Shown piece after piece: positions 15,754 to 23,243 of a stretch of DNA of 24,978 nucleotides (position 1 is its first letter; each line of letters opens with the position of its first letter). The notes beneath the pieces are model-generated. The model made no database searches. It saw only the letters and a list, made by a program, of their open reading frames with translations, and was not told the DNA's origin. Both the position numbers and the translations under genes were made by a program. Source of the stretch: a virus; the IMG/VR virus record IMGVR_UViG_3300042888_001115, positions 75,067 through 100,044 of that record; one strand, given 5' to 3'.

Positions 15754-17020
15754 TTATCTTAGTAAGGGTTGGTAAATTCAATGGTATAAATTGTTTTATT
15801 GTTGGAACATATTGAGTTAAAATAGTGTCAAATGATTTAGTCATTTTTTGTAAACTAAAATTTTCGTTATTATACTTACCCAATTTTTTAGATTCAACTT
15901 TATATGTGTTGTAGTTCTTATAAATATCTTTTAACTTATTAATTGCATTAGAATAATTTACATAAAACCATTGACTACCATCTATAATAAATTGATTTTG
16001 TGCCGATTTATCTACGGGTTTTAATTCACCCTCTAATAATACTGCACCACTTTTTAAGAAATCTAAATGACCACTCCAATTAGATGCAATTACCGGCTTA
16101 CCCGTCAAACTGAATTCTAATAGAGGTCTGCCGAATCCCTCACCATGTGTAAATGATACCATTGCTTTTACTTTTGGATGTTCATATAACCCATGCATTT
16201 CGGTTTCAGTTAAATCACCATGTAGTAAATAGATTGAAGGACACTTATCACCAAATTCATTTGTAAGTGTTTCTATTCTGCCCGCCATATCTTCTCTATC
16301 TCTTACACTAAACCCAGCGGATGATGTTTTTAATACCAATGCTGGTTTTTGTTTTTCATTACTAAAAGCGTGACAAAAACTTTTGATTGTCATTCCAATA
16401 TCTTTTCTATCATGTCCTAATTGACCTTGTAACCAGTGCCCGGTAATTAAGAATGCAAACTCTTCTTTGATTGCATCTAATTCCGTAATATATGGAACTT
16501 CTGCCGCACCAAATGTTGCATCATTAAATCCTTCAAATAGAACTTCAATTGGTTTTGTAATTTTGAAATTATTAATAACTTGTTGTGTTTGATTATTTTT
16601 TTCTACATACGATGTTTTTATTAATACATCTTTAGAAAATTCAGATGGAACTATAATCAAATCCATTTTATTACAACCATGTATCCAATCAATAGGACAA
16701 ACCGTTGTTTCTATACCTGCTGAAATACCGATATTATATGTTCCTTTTCTTTCAAATTCATTAGGAACTGTAATTTGAATAAACACATCGGGTGTTCTAT
16801 CAATAGGTAATCCAATTCTATCTATGATTTGTTTATCACTATCATTTTTTGCATTTAGACCATTCATAGGAGTACTACCCCATCTCATTGATACAATTCT
16901 AATATCGTATTTATCTAAACTAATTAAACTTCTAACTAAATCTCTACTATGGTCTCCGTAACCACTTCGCGTTGCTACCGGTCCTTGAACTACTACTAAA
17001 GGTTTTTTAATTTCTGCCAT
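15731..17020 (-). CDS. GT4-type glycosyltransferase
   Basis: 429 aa. GT-B fold. Nucleotide-sugar motif HGEGFGRPLLEFS has Glu294 and Glu302 (Ex7E, retaining GT4), then GKPVIASNWSGHLDFL. N-terminus GPVATRSGYGDHSRD resembles the Gly-rich acceptor loop. Complete length for the family. Preceded by TAA-GTT-ATG at the junction with the next GT4. Probably builds a surface or virion glycan with its neighbours. Confidence 0.92.
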   Translation of the reverse strand: MAEIKKPLVVVQGPVATRSGYGDHSRDLVRSLISLDKYDIRIVSMRWGSTPMNGLNAKNDSDKQIIDRIGLPIDRTPDVFIQITVPNEFERKGTYNIGISAGIETTVCPIDWIHGCNKMDLIIVPSEFSKDVLIKTSYVEKNNQTQQVINNFKITKPIEVLFEGFNDATFGAAEVPYITELDAIKEEFAFLITGHWLQGQLGHDRKDIGMTIKSFCHAFSNEKQKPALVLKTSSAGFSVRDREDMAGRIETLTNEFGDKCPSIYLLHGDLTETEMHGLYEHPKVKAMVSFTHGEGFGRPLLEFSLTGKPVIASNWSGHLDFLKSGAVLLEGELKPVDKSAQNQFIIDGSQWFYVNYSNAINKLKDIYKNYNTYKVESKKLGKYNNENFSLQKMTKSFDTILTQYVPTIKQFIPLNLPTLTKINESDTSL

Positions 17021-17023
17021 AAC

Positions 17024-18427
17024 TTATTTTATTTTGAATAATTCGTATTTTTTTCTAGGTTTCCAATTCGTAAATGCACCATCCATTCCATTGATTAAAG
17101 TTTGACACATATTTTGTACACTTAATCCACCAACTCCTAGTGCAAAATCTCTACCTAATATTCCTTTTTCTTTTCTTTGTTCTCTACTCATATCATACCA
17201 ATGACGGATTGAATCTGCTACTTCAACATAATCAATATGGTCTTCAAATATATAAGGTGTAGGTACTGAACCTGTAAATGAACGAGATGTTGGCCAAACC
17301 GGTGTCACCCAATCTCCCCACTTTAATTTATCTTTCCATAATCTCCAATCATGTAGAGTACCCCACTTAACATAATCCGATGGTCTTGTATAATCCCAAT
17401 TGCCATGCACATCTTCATTTTGGAATACAAATCCACATTGGTCTTGTATACCACCCGTTACATTTACTATAATTGGTGTTCCTGCCATAATAGATTCTGC
17501 AGTTGCTAATCCAAATCCTTCGTTAGATGCTATATTAATTGTAACATCTGCAATATTATAAAGATAGTTTAATTCAGTTTCATTCCATCTACCTGTATCA
17601 AATACTACATTGATTTCAGGTGCACAATCTGCAATAACTCTAGGTAAATCTGTACCATTATCATCCACCGGTTGGGTATGCATTAACAATACGGTCTTTT
17701 TAGCTTGCTCAGGTGAAAGTGTTGCTACAAATTCTTTGAATGCGTATATAACTTCAATCGGTTGTTTTCGTCTGATATTTCTATTACTCCAATACAATAC
17801 GAAATCATATGTTTTATCCCCAAATATTTTCTTTTTGAAATCGGCAGGTACATCTGCTACTTTATAATCTTCCGGATTAATACCATGTGGTACATAACTC
17901 ACTTGCCAATTTTCAGGTTGTTTCCATCTATCTTTTGAGGTTAAACTCCAAACTCTATTTGTAATACCAAATGTTTGTTTTGAAATAGTACCTATCCAAT
18001 CACAACTTTCGTAGTAATCTCTATTGTACTTAGGGTCTGGTAAATCATCCCAAATGTGGTAAAAGAATATTGGTGTATGTTGTCTGATTTCATGTTCAAT
18101 ATCATATAACCATATCCAATATCTCGGGTCTGTAAAGTGTAGAATAGCATCAGGTTTTTCAATTTCTAATATTTGTCTTAACTTTTCTGCCGTTCCATAC
18201 CCTGTTGATGGATAAATTTTTAGATATGCATCTTCAATTCCGGTTCTACCACGAACATCATCACATAAATCTAAAATTTTACCTTCTTCTGGATGTGTTA
18301 CTGCTGCACCCAATTGAACCCAATCATAGTGTTGTAGTGAACCCATTACTAATTGTTTACTCATATTAGCAATACCACTACTCATTCTTAAATCATCTGC
18401 CAATAACAGGATTTTCTTTTTTGCCAT
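17024..18427 (-). CDS. GT4-type glycosyltransferase
   Basis: 467 aa. GT-B fold with MSSGIANMSKQL at the N-terminal Gly-rich loop, VPHGIN (179-184) and SNEGFGLATAESIMAG with Glu303 and Glu311 (Ex7E). FFYHIWDDLPDP is a feature I recall in marine phage GTs. Full length. Separate from, and distant to, the other GT4 at 15731, so they probably use different substrates. Confidence 0.92.
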   Translation of the reverse strand: MAKKKILLLADDLRMSSGIANMSKQLVMGSLQHYDWVQLGAAVTHPEEGKILDLCDDVRGRTGIEDAYLKIYPSTGYGTAEKLRQILEIEKPDAILHFTDPRYWIWLYDIEHEIRQHTPIFFYHIWDDLPDPKYNRDYYESCDWIGTISKQTFGITNRVWSLTSKDRWKQPENWQVSYVPHGINPEDYKVADVPADFKKKIFGDKTYDFVLYWSNRNIRRKQPIEVIYAFKEFVATLSPEQAKKTVLLMHTQPVDDNGTDLPRVIADCAPEINVVFDTGRWNETELNYLYNIADVTINIASNEGFGLATAESIMAGTPIIVNVTGGIQDQCGFVFQNEDVHGNWDYTRPSDYVKWGTLHDWRLWKDKLKWGDWVTPVWPTSRSFTGSVPTPYIFEDHIDYVEVADSIRHWYDMSREQRKEKGILGRDFALGVGGLSVQNMCQTLINGMDGAFTNWKPRKKYELFKIK

Positions 18428-18443
18428 AACTTATTTTATTTCA

Positions 18444-18641
18444 TTAAAATTGTGAACCACTTACTTGTAACTCTGAATGTTTTGTTAAATTGTCTCTATA
18501 TGAATTATCTGTCATATATAGGTTTAAACTTCTATTAACTAATTTTTGTAACGTAATCCCGTCAGTTATCGTATGAATCTTAAAGGATTTGTATAAATCA
18601 GTTAATATTTTTACAGATGTTAATTGTGTTTTGTCTGCCAT
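18444..18641 (-). CDS. Ribbon-helix-helix (Arc/MetJ-like) regulator
   Basis: 65 aa. TSVKILTDLYKSFKIHTITDGITLQKLVNRSLNLYM has the strand-helix-helix layout of RHH DNA-binding proteins; TSVKIL is the DNA-contacting strand and the protein should dimerise. It precedes the GT block and follows the nuclease, so it may control either. Start backed by AAGGA 7 nt upstream. Confidence 0.78.
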   Translation of the reverse strand: MADKTQLTSVKILTDLYKSFKIHTITDGITLQKLVNRSLNLYMTDNSYRDNLTKHSELQVSGSQF

Positions 18642-18682
18642 AATATTTTCCTTTTGTTTTATATATGTATATATATATAACT
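18642..18682 (-). promoter_or_regulatory. TA-repeat gap with Shine-Dalgarno site
   Basis: Sense strand TATATATATATACATATA, then AAAACAAAAGGAAAATATT and ATG at 18641. AAGGA (18653-18649) sits 7 nt upstream. The TA-repeat could include a -10-like promoter element or an operator for the downstream RHH protein. Confidence 0.4.
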
Positions 18683-19553
18683 ATTTAAATAAAGAACACA
18701 ATTTTCTCTCTTTAAATTCACACCATCTACAATTTTTATTTTTCTCACCGGGAACTGGCTCAAAATTTGCTTGTAAATTATAATTACCATCCTCTAAAAA
18801 TACTGAATCTACAAACTGCATAAAATCCTTATATCCTTTTAATGTAGTATTAGTTCCATGCGCAGGTACAAATGCTGACATATGTGGAATTGGAAATTCG
18901 TAATCTTTGTTTATCTTTCTTTTGATGATATGATATTCTACTTTAATTTTTTCAATATCTATCTTATACTGAATAGATAGGAAATATTTGTAAAGTAATA
19001 ATTGATTGATTTTGGTTTTATCCTTCTTCATATCTTTTGTCCAACCACCTCTACTTGTCTTAAAATCTATAATATAATATTCACCACTTTCTTTATGCTT
19101 CAAAAGTACATCGATGAATCCCATATAACTTACATTCTCTTTTACTTTTAAGTTAAGTGGTTTTTCTACTCCTACTAACTCCCATCCTTTCTTTGAGAAC
19201 AATCTATCACCATGTTTCCTAAACCAATTTAAAATCTCAATACCATCCCCATAGAACTCCTCTAATTCTTCTTTGGTACAAACTACTTCACCATCACTAA
19301 ACTTCTCTTGTTCCTTCTTAAAATTAGATTTAAGAGATTCTAATAACATTAGGTTTAGGTCTAATTGATTTGCTTGTTTTTTACTTACACCATAGAAAAC
19401 CGTAAGGTAATGTTGTAAAACCTCGTGCATGGCCGTCCCAAATACCATATTGATATTTGATTTAGACTCACTTAGTTTATCTATGTATGCTAATTTGTAT
19501 TGTTGTGGACAATTTGCCCACATTGTGTATTGTGAATAACTTACTCTTGCCAT
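18681..19553 (-). CDS. Cas4/RecB-like PD-(D/E)XK nuclease with Fe-S cluster
   Basis: 290 aa. Cys15 (CPQQY) and Cys275, Cys278, Cys286 (CRWCEF...LC) form the four-Cys iron-sulfur clamp of Cas4/AddB-type nucleases. Active-site pattern: His43-Glu44 (FGTAMHEVL), Asp148 (GFIDVL), Asp163-Lys165 (IIDFKT). Length fits a stand-alone Cas4/RecB exonuclease. Such enzymes act in phage replication, recombination or anti-host DNA degradation. No CRISPR array or Cas1/Cas2 is present. Confidence 0.9.
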   Translation of the reverse strand: MARVSYSQYTMWANCPQQYKLAYIDKLSESKSNINMVFGTAMHEVLQHYLTVFYGVSKKQANQLDLNLMLLESLKSNFKKEQEKFSDGEVVCTKEELEEFYGDGIEILNWFRKHGDRLFSKKGWELVGVEKPLNLKVKENVSYMGFIDVLLKHKESGEYYIIDFKTSRGGWTKDMKKDKTKINQLLLYKYFLSIQYKIDIEKIKVEYHIIKRKINKDYEFPIPHMSAFVPAHGTNTTLKGYKDFMQFVDSVFLEDGNYNLQANFEPVPGEKNKNCRWCEFKERKLCSLFK

Positions 19554-19625
19554 ATACTCTAATATACGACTATTTACTTAATAAACCAAAAAATTAATAG
19601 AATATCAATTACATATTATAAAAAA

Positions 19626-21227
19626 TTATAATACCATTCTAGAGCCTATCTGAAAATTACTCAAAAATGCGGAATATGCTTTAGTATTACCACTCATTTT
19701 ATAGTTAAACGCAAATCCAAATCTCTTACTAATTTTATAATCAAATGCGGCGCCTAATAAAAATCCCATATGTCTATTTACCGTTGTTTCACCACTTACA
19801 CTATTATAACTAATTGGTGAGAACATTGTAAATACTTGTGGTGATATAGTGAGTTTTTTTGAATACTGATAAGGTTTAGTCCAAAATACAATTGCCGATG
19901 TTGCCATATTGTATTCAAACCCACCCGTCTCATCGTTTTTAAGGAATAGATTGATTACACCCACATTATAACCATATGTTCCTTTTTTTGGTGTTGGTTT
20001 AATATAGGTATATCCTAATAAGTTCATATAGTTTCCGGCTAAATATGCAAATGCCGTTCCGTATGAGTGTATTGCATCTAATTGTCCATCTTTGGTTAAT
20101 CCCATTTTTGTTATACCACCGGTCATTACAATAGAACTCAAATTACTATTTATCATCAATCCTGCACTATAACTTATATCACCTGCTAAAGATGATTTAC
20201 TAAGTCCCATTGATATAGCTGCTAAATACTGACCTGCACTTGCTTCTGCAACAGTTACATCTGATGCTAATAATGTTGGGTTTGTTACTTCTTGTTTTTT
20301 CTTTTTCTCTTCCTCTTTTTTCTTTTCTTCTTCTTTCTTTTTCTCTTCCTCTTTTTTGGTTTCTTCTTTCTTTTCTTCCTCTTTTTTAGCTTCTTCTTTT
20401 TTCTCCTCAGTCTTTTTTTCTTCTGATTTCTTTTCTTCGGTTTTAGCTTCTTCTTTCTTTTCTTCGGTTTTAGTTTCCGTTTTCTTTTCTTCCGCTTTTT
20501 GTTCAGCAGGTTTTGCTTCTGCGGGTTTTGCTTCTGCGGGTTTTGCTTCCGTTGATGATGAACTACCACCCGATGAACTACTACCACTTGCTGGTGGTGG
20601 AGATGATGAACCACCACTTGCTGGCGGTGGTGTATTGGTAGGAGGTGGTGCTGATGCCGGTGGCGGCGGTGGAACATTTACGGGTGGCGGTGGTGGCGGT
20701 GCTATGTTTATTGGTGGTGGTGTTGCTGCATTTGCTGCCGCTGAACTCGCTGCTCCACTTGCGGCGGATGATGCGGCACCACTGGCCGCTCCACTCGCTG
20801 CATTTGCTGCGGCTTTTGCTGCGGCATCTGCGGCTGCTTTTGCGGCTGCATCTGCGGCTGCTTTTGCTGCGGCATCTGCGGCTGCTTTTGCGGCGGCATC
20901 TGCTGCGGCTCTCGCTGCGGCATCTGCGGCTGCTCTTGCGGCGGCTTCTTGTGCTAATCTTATGTTATCGTTTACCGGACAAGGTGTTGCAAATACACTA
21001 TTTACCCATTGTTGAAATGAACCATTATTCATATCTGCTAATGTTACAATTTTAGATTTACCTCTAATAATTGCAACGGTTTGATTTTGTCCGAATGGAA
21101 TTACGACAACATATACTTTGTTATCACATGGGTCAATGTAAGTTTGGGTAATAGTTTGCCCTTCTGCTTTAAATGCAGTTAAGGTAGTAACAATTAATAA
21201 TAAAATAATTACTAACCATTTCTTCAT
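19626..21227 (-). CDS. Exported modular protein: Ala-rich, Pro-rich, Lys/Glu-rich, barrel-like C-terminus
   Basis: 533 aa. Signal peptide 1-23 (AEG before Gln24). Small N-terminal domain with Cys34 and Cys83. Residues 91-169 are Ala-rich, with six 8-residue units AAARAAAD/AAAKAAAD (about 95-142), then SGAASGAA. Pro-rich 170-214, Ser/Gly 204-226, three KPAEA units 227-242, Lys/Glu-rich helix 243-312. Residues 313-533 have alternating strands with aromatic ends (FGFAFNYKMSG, FQIGSRMVL), like an outer-membrane barrel. The mix is TolA-like in style. Best reading is an envelope-spanning strut or surface protein; function unknown. Confidence 0.8.
   Translation of the reverse strand: MKKWLVIILLLIVTTLTAFKAEGQTITQTYIDPCDNKVYVVVIPFGQNQTVAIIRGKSKIVTLADMNNGSFQQWVNSVFATPCPVNDNIRLAQEAAARAAADAAARAAADAAAKAAADAAAKAAADAAAKAAADAAAKAAANAASGAASGAASSAASGAASSAAANAATPPPINIAPPPPPPVNVPPPPPASAPPPTNTPPPASGGSSSPPPASGSSSSGGSSSSTEAKPAEAKPAEAKPAEQKAEEKKTETKTEEKKEEAKTEEKKSEEKKTEEKKEEAKKEEEKKEETKKEEEKKKEEEKKKEEEKKKKQEVTNPTLLASDVTVAEASAGQYLAAISMGLSKSSLAGDISYSAGLMINSNLSSIVMTGGITKMGLTKDGQLDAIHSYGTAFAYLAGNYMNLLGYTYIKPTPKKGTYGYNVGVINLFLKNDETGGFEYNMATSAIVFWTKPYQYSKKLTISPQVFTMFSPISYNSVSGETTVNRHMGFLLGAAFDYKISKRFGFAFNYKMSGNTKAYSAFLSNFQIGSRMVL
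20292..20501 (-). repeat. Lys/Glu codon low-complexity tract
   Basis: Encodes residues 243-312 of the 19626-21227 protein, with repeated EEKK, EEKKEE and EEEKKK units. The plus strand is almost all T and C, so the transcript is a purine-rich stretch that may cause sequencing or slippage errors. Confidence 0.85.
20802..20945 (-). repeat. 24-bp tandem repeat encoding an Ala-rich helix
   Basis: Six 8-residue units (AAARAAAD-like), about 24 bases each. Locally GC-rich (gctgcggcatctgcggctgc type) in a very AT-rich genome. Synonymous changes between units (gca/gcc/gcg) show the repeat is old enough to diverge but kept at protein level. Confidence 0.85.
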
Positions 21228-22081
21228 TACTTATTGTTCAGTCCGATTGAAATTTGAGAATACCCTCTGATTGGGTCTGTGTCTATTTTTAATGTAACAA
21301 ATTTGAAATCTCTTATTATACCAATTTTAAATGTAGTAAAGTTTGCATTTGATTTTGGAAATGAGATACCACCTAAGTCATCTTTACCTTGCCATCTGAT
21401 AATTTCATGTCCAAATCCTATCATACCATGTATTCCTAATTTACCAATTCTTTTACCACCACCAACATAGAAAGTTGACTCTTTTTTCCAATCTTCTTTA
21501 CTAAGTGGAAAGTCAACATTGTTAATTTGACCATATGGATAATAGCTGTTTTGGTCTATTGCATAAGTCATTACATAATCCACAATAAAATATCCTTTAT
21601 TACCACCAATCAACCCCCAAAATGCAGTTTGTTTATTGTTAGTGTGTCCTATACCTGCTGAAAATAATACAGGTGTTGAAGCAATCGTATCTCTCCTACC
21701 ATTTTCATATATTCTAACTACACTTCTTTGTCTCCACCCAAAATCATCATACCAAATATAAGGATATGGTTGGTAATATCCATATATTCCATATTGTAAA
21801 CCATACGGATTGTATGTTGTAGGTCTATATCTTCTTACTAATGGTTGTCCTTCAAAATTATCACCTGGTCTAATTGGTGCAGTTTGTGTTCTCCAACTAC
21901 TCACATTATTTTGTTGTGGTATGGATGGTTGAACTCTTGTTTGAGTTGATTGTGATGTTTGTGATGATGCTGGAACACTTCCACCAGTTTGTCTCCAAGT
22001 TGATACTTGTGCATTTAACATAATTGCACATATTAAGACTAACAATATTGTTAATCCACCAATCAATACTAGTTTTTTCAT
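21227..22081 (-). CDS. Exported barrel-like outer-membrane protein
   Basis: 284 aa. Signal peptide 1-24 (LNA before Gln25). Polar Ser/Gln linker with VSTWRQTGGS and VSSWRTQTAP half-repeats, then a Tyr-rich patch YGIYGYYQPYPYIWYDDF (97-114). Residues 130-284 show alternating beta-strands (LIGGNKGYFIVDYV, FYVGGGKRIGK, MIGFGHEIIRWQG) like a small outer-membrane barrel. It is translationally linked to FeoA-like (4-bp overlap) and to the Ala-rich protein (1-bp overlap). Strong SD at 22092-22087. Function unknown. Confidence 0.75.
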   Translation of the reverse strand: MKKLVLIGGLTILLVLICAIMLNAQVSTWRQTGGSVPASSQTSQSTQTRVQPSIPQQNNVSSWRTQTAPIRPGDNFEGQPLVRRYRPTTYNPYGLQYGIYGYYQPYPYIWYDDFGWRQRSVVRIYENGRRDTIASTPVLFSAGIGHTNNKQTAFWGLIGGNKGYFIVDYVMTYAIDQNSYYPYGQINNVDFPLSKEDWKKESTFYVGGGKRIGKLGIHGMIGFGHEIIRWQGKDDLGGISFPKSNANFTTFKIGIIRDFKFVTLKIDTDPIRGYSQISIGLNNK

Positions 22082-22314
22082 ATTATCTCCTTTTTACATA
22101 TTCTATCCAATTCCTCTGGTCTTAATGCGAATGTTTGTTCTTGATTTCCATTTTCTGAAATCATGTTAACTATCCATAATCCCAAACGTTTTTCTTCAAT
22201 CTCTATTTTTTGCCCTTGTATAAATCCCATATCCATTAATCGTAATCTTAAACATGGTGTACATTTTTCACAGGGGTCATTTGCAGGTACATCTATGACA
22301 TCGTAGGTTTTCAC
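22078..22314 (-). CDS. FeoA-like SH3 domain with CxxCxxC
   Basis: 78 aa. RLRLMDMGFIQGQKIEI (23-39) and FALRPEELDRI near the end match FeoA (RLxxLGxxPGxxI.. LRxEEAxxI). FeoA regulates or assembles with the FeoB Fe(II) transporter at the membrane. Unusual: Cys15, Cys18, Cys21 (CEKCTPC) before the fold. No feoB is in the window. Start is GTG at 22314, overlapping the TAG of the short upstream ORF. Context is an envelope operon, so it may act as a domain partner rather than in iron transport. Confidence 0.82.
   Translation of the reverse strand: MKTYDVIDVPANDPCEKCTPCLRLRLMDMGFIQGQKIEIEEKRLGLWIVNMISENGNQEQTFALRPEELDRICKKEII
22082..22092 (-). promoter_or_regulatory. Strong Shine-Dalgarno site
   Basis: Sense AAGGAG (22092-22087), 5 nt before the ATG at 22081, inside the end of the FeoA-like gene. 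The best SD match noticed in the window; most other starts have none, so this barrel gene is likely initiated independently. Confidence 0.75.
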
Positions 22315-22422
22315 TACTTCAATTTTTGTAAGATAGCTAAGTTCTTTTTTATTTGTTCTGCTGTTTTAACTCCAGAACGTTTACTTCGCATTGCTCTTTT
22401 TTTCTTTGGTGCTGTTCCCATT
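22314..22422 (-). pseudogene. Possible frameshifted short basic ORF
   Basis: Reading from ATG at 22422 gives MGTAPKKKRAMRSK then a stop after 18 aa. Omitting one T at 22380-22383 (four T, plus strand) would give a 35-aa basic protein ending QIKKNLAILQKLK and a TAG overlapping the next GTG. Either a sequencing error, a true decay, or slippage at the homopolymers (the seven T at 22398-22404 is another candidate). It fills the 118-bp gap between the CsgG-like and FeoA-like genes. Confidence 0.4.
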
Positions 22423-22432
22423 TGTATAAATT

Positions 22433-23152
22433 TTATTTTGTGTAAATACCTTTTTTAATCATTCTACCCAATATTCTTGCACACGCAATATCCAATGCCT
22501 TTTTAGTTGCTATTGAAATTGTTGATTGATTGAATTTAACTTCATCAATCGTTGCATCTGAAAGAAAAGTTAATTCTCTTTTAGTTGTTGCTTCTCCTAA
22601 TCCACTTGCTGCAAATATCTCACCTGTTTCTGCATCGGTAAAACGAACTTGTAAACCAATACGAGTAACCACCATATTTTTAACACCATTACTTAAATTT
22701 ACTGTCTCATCTTCTGATACTGAATAATCATAACATTCTATCTCTACGAAATAATGTGCTAATCTAATTTTACCCCTACCATCGAGCTTATCTTGCGATA
22801 TACCGCTCTGCGATGCTTGAAACTGCTTAACCATGCGATTTTTAATTTCAGTTTTATCTTCTGTAAATGTAAATCTATTAAGATTACTAAGATACTCCAA
22901 TGTAATATTAGCCACACCGAGACCGACACGTTTTTCTTTAAGTTCCGGATATTGTTCGTACATTTCTTCACTTATACCACATTTTAAAATTTGAATTGGA
23001 ATGGTAGGCCCGTCATAATCCATATATTGGCTTATGTCCACTTTGGTTTCAAAACTTGCTTTGTATTGTTCTGTTTTAGTTGAACCTATATTCTGACTAC
23101 TTGCAACAAGACTTACCAAACAAAAACTTAATAAAACGAATAAACTTTTCAT
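22433..23152 (-). CDS. CsgG-like exported protein
   Basis: 239 aa. Signal peptide 1-20 (VASSQ) without a lipobox Cys, unlike E. coli CsgG. The body follows CsgG: VGLGVANITLEYLSN, RFTFTEDKTEIKNRM, YFVEIECYDYSV and VRFTDAETGEIFAASGLGEAT (RLVDxxTGEIxxA type), then an Ala-rich C-terminal helix. CsgG forms the outer-membrane nonamer that exports curli subunits; it has been reported in T4-like phages of SAR11. No CsgA/B substrate is visible here. It heads the envelope operon after the promoter at about 23170. Confidence 0.82.
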   Translation of the reverse strand: MKSLFVLLSFCLVSLVASSQNIGSTKTEQYKASFETKVDISQYMDYDGPTIPIQILKCGISEEMYEQYPELKEKRVGLGVANITLEYLSNLNRFTFTEDKTEIKNRMVKQFQASQSGISQDKLDGRGKIRLAHYFVEIECYDYSVSEDETVNLSNGVKNMVVTRIGLQVRFTDAETGEIFAASGLGEATTKRELTFLSDATIDEVKFNQSTISIATKKALDIACARILGRMIKKGIYTK

Positions 23153-23195
23153 ACATTCTTACTTTTTATATAAATATAGAATTTTATCATTATAA
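23153..23195 (-). promoter_or_regulatory. Putative promoter for the envelope operon
   Basis: Sense strand TTCTATATTTATATAAAAAG, then TAAGAATGT before the ATG at 23152; TATTTATA core at 23176-23169. Lies just after the upstream terminator, so a new transcript should start here. No -33 element is obvious. Confidence 0.45.
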
Positions 23196-23226
23196 ATAAA
23201 AAACCCCCACCGATTAAGTGGGGGTT
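23196..23226 (-). terminator. Rho-independent terminator
   Basis: AACCCCCAC, 7-nt loop, GTGGGGGTT form a perfect 9-bp GC-rich stem (23202-23210 with 23218-23226) followed on the sense strand by TTTTTT. It ends the lipoprotein/receptor transcript. Confidence 0.93.
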
Positions 23227-23243
23227 ATCATATTATTTTGTTA

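Noticed and set aside
18661-18682. TA dinucleotide run as an origin or recombination site
   Set aside because: Short and not flanked by repeats or iterons; simple AT-rich intergenic sequence.
19613-19630. TTATAA-TTTT-TTATAA symmetry after the stop of 19626-21227
   Set aside because: All A/T stem; likely base composition, not a functional terminator.
20356-21055. Long plus-strand ORFs opposite the Ala/Lys/Glu-rich region
   Set aside because: Low-complexity shadows of the repeat-coding strand; translations are runs of Ala, Ser, Phe or Leu/Arg without domains.
23191-23198. Extra TATAAATA beside the terminator as another promoter
   Set aside because: Sits directly in the T-tract following the terminator stem, so it is explained by that structure.
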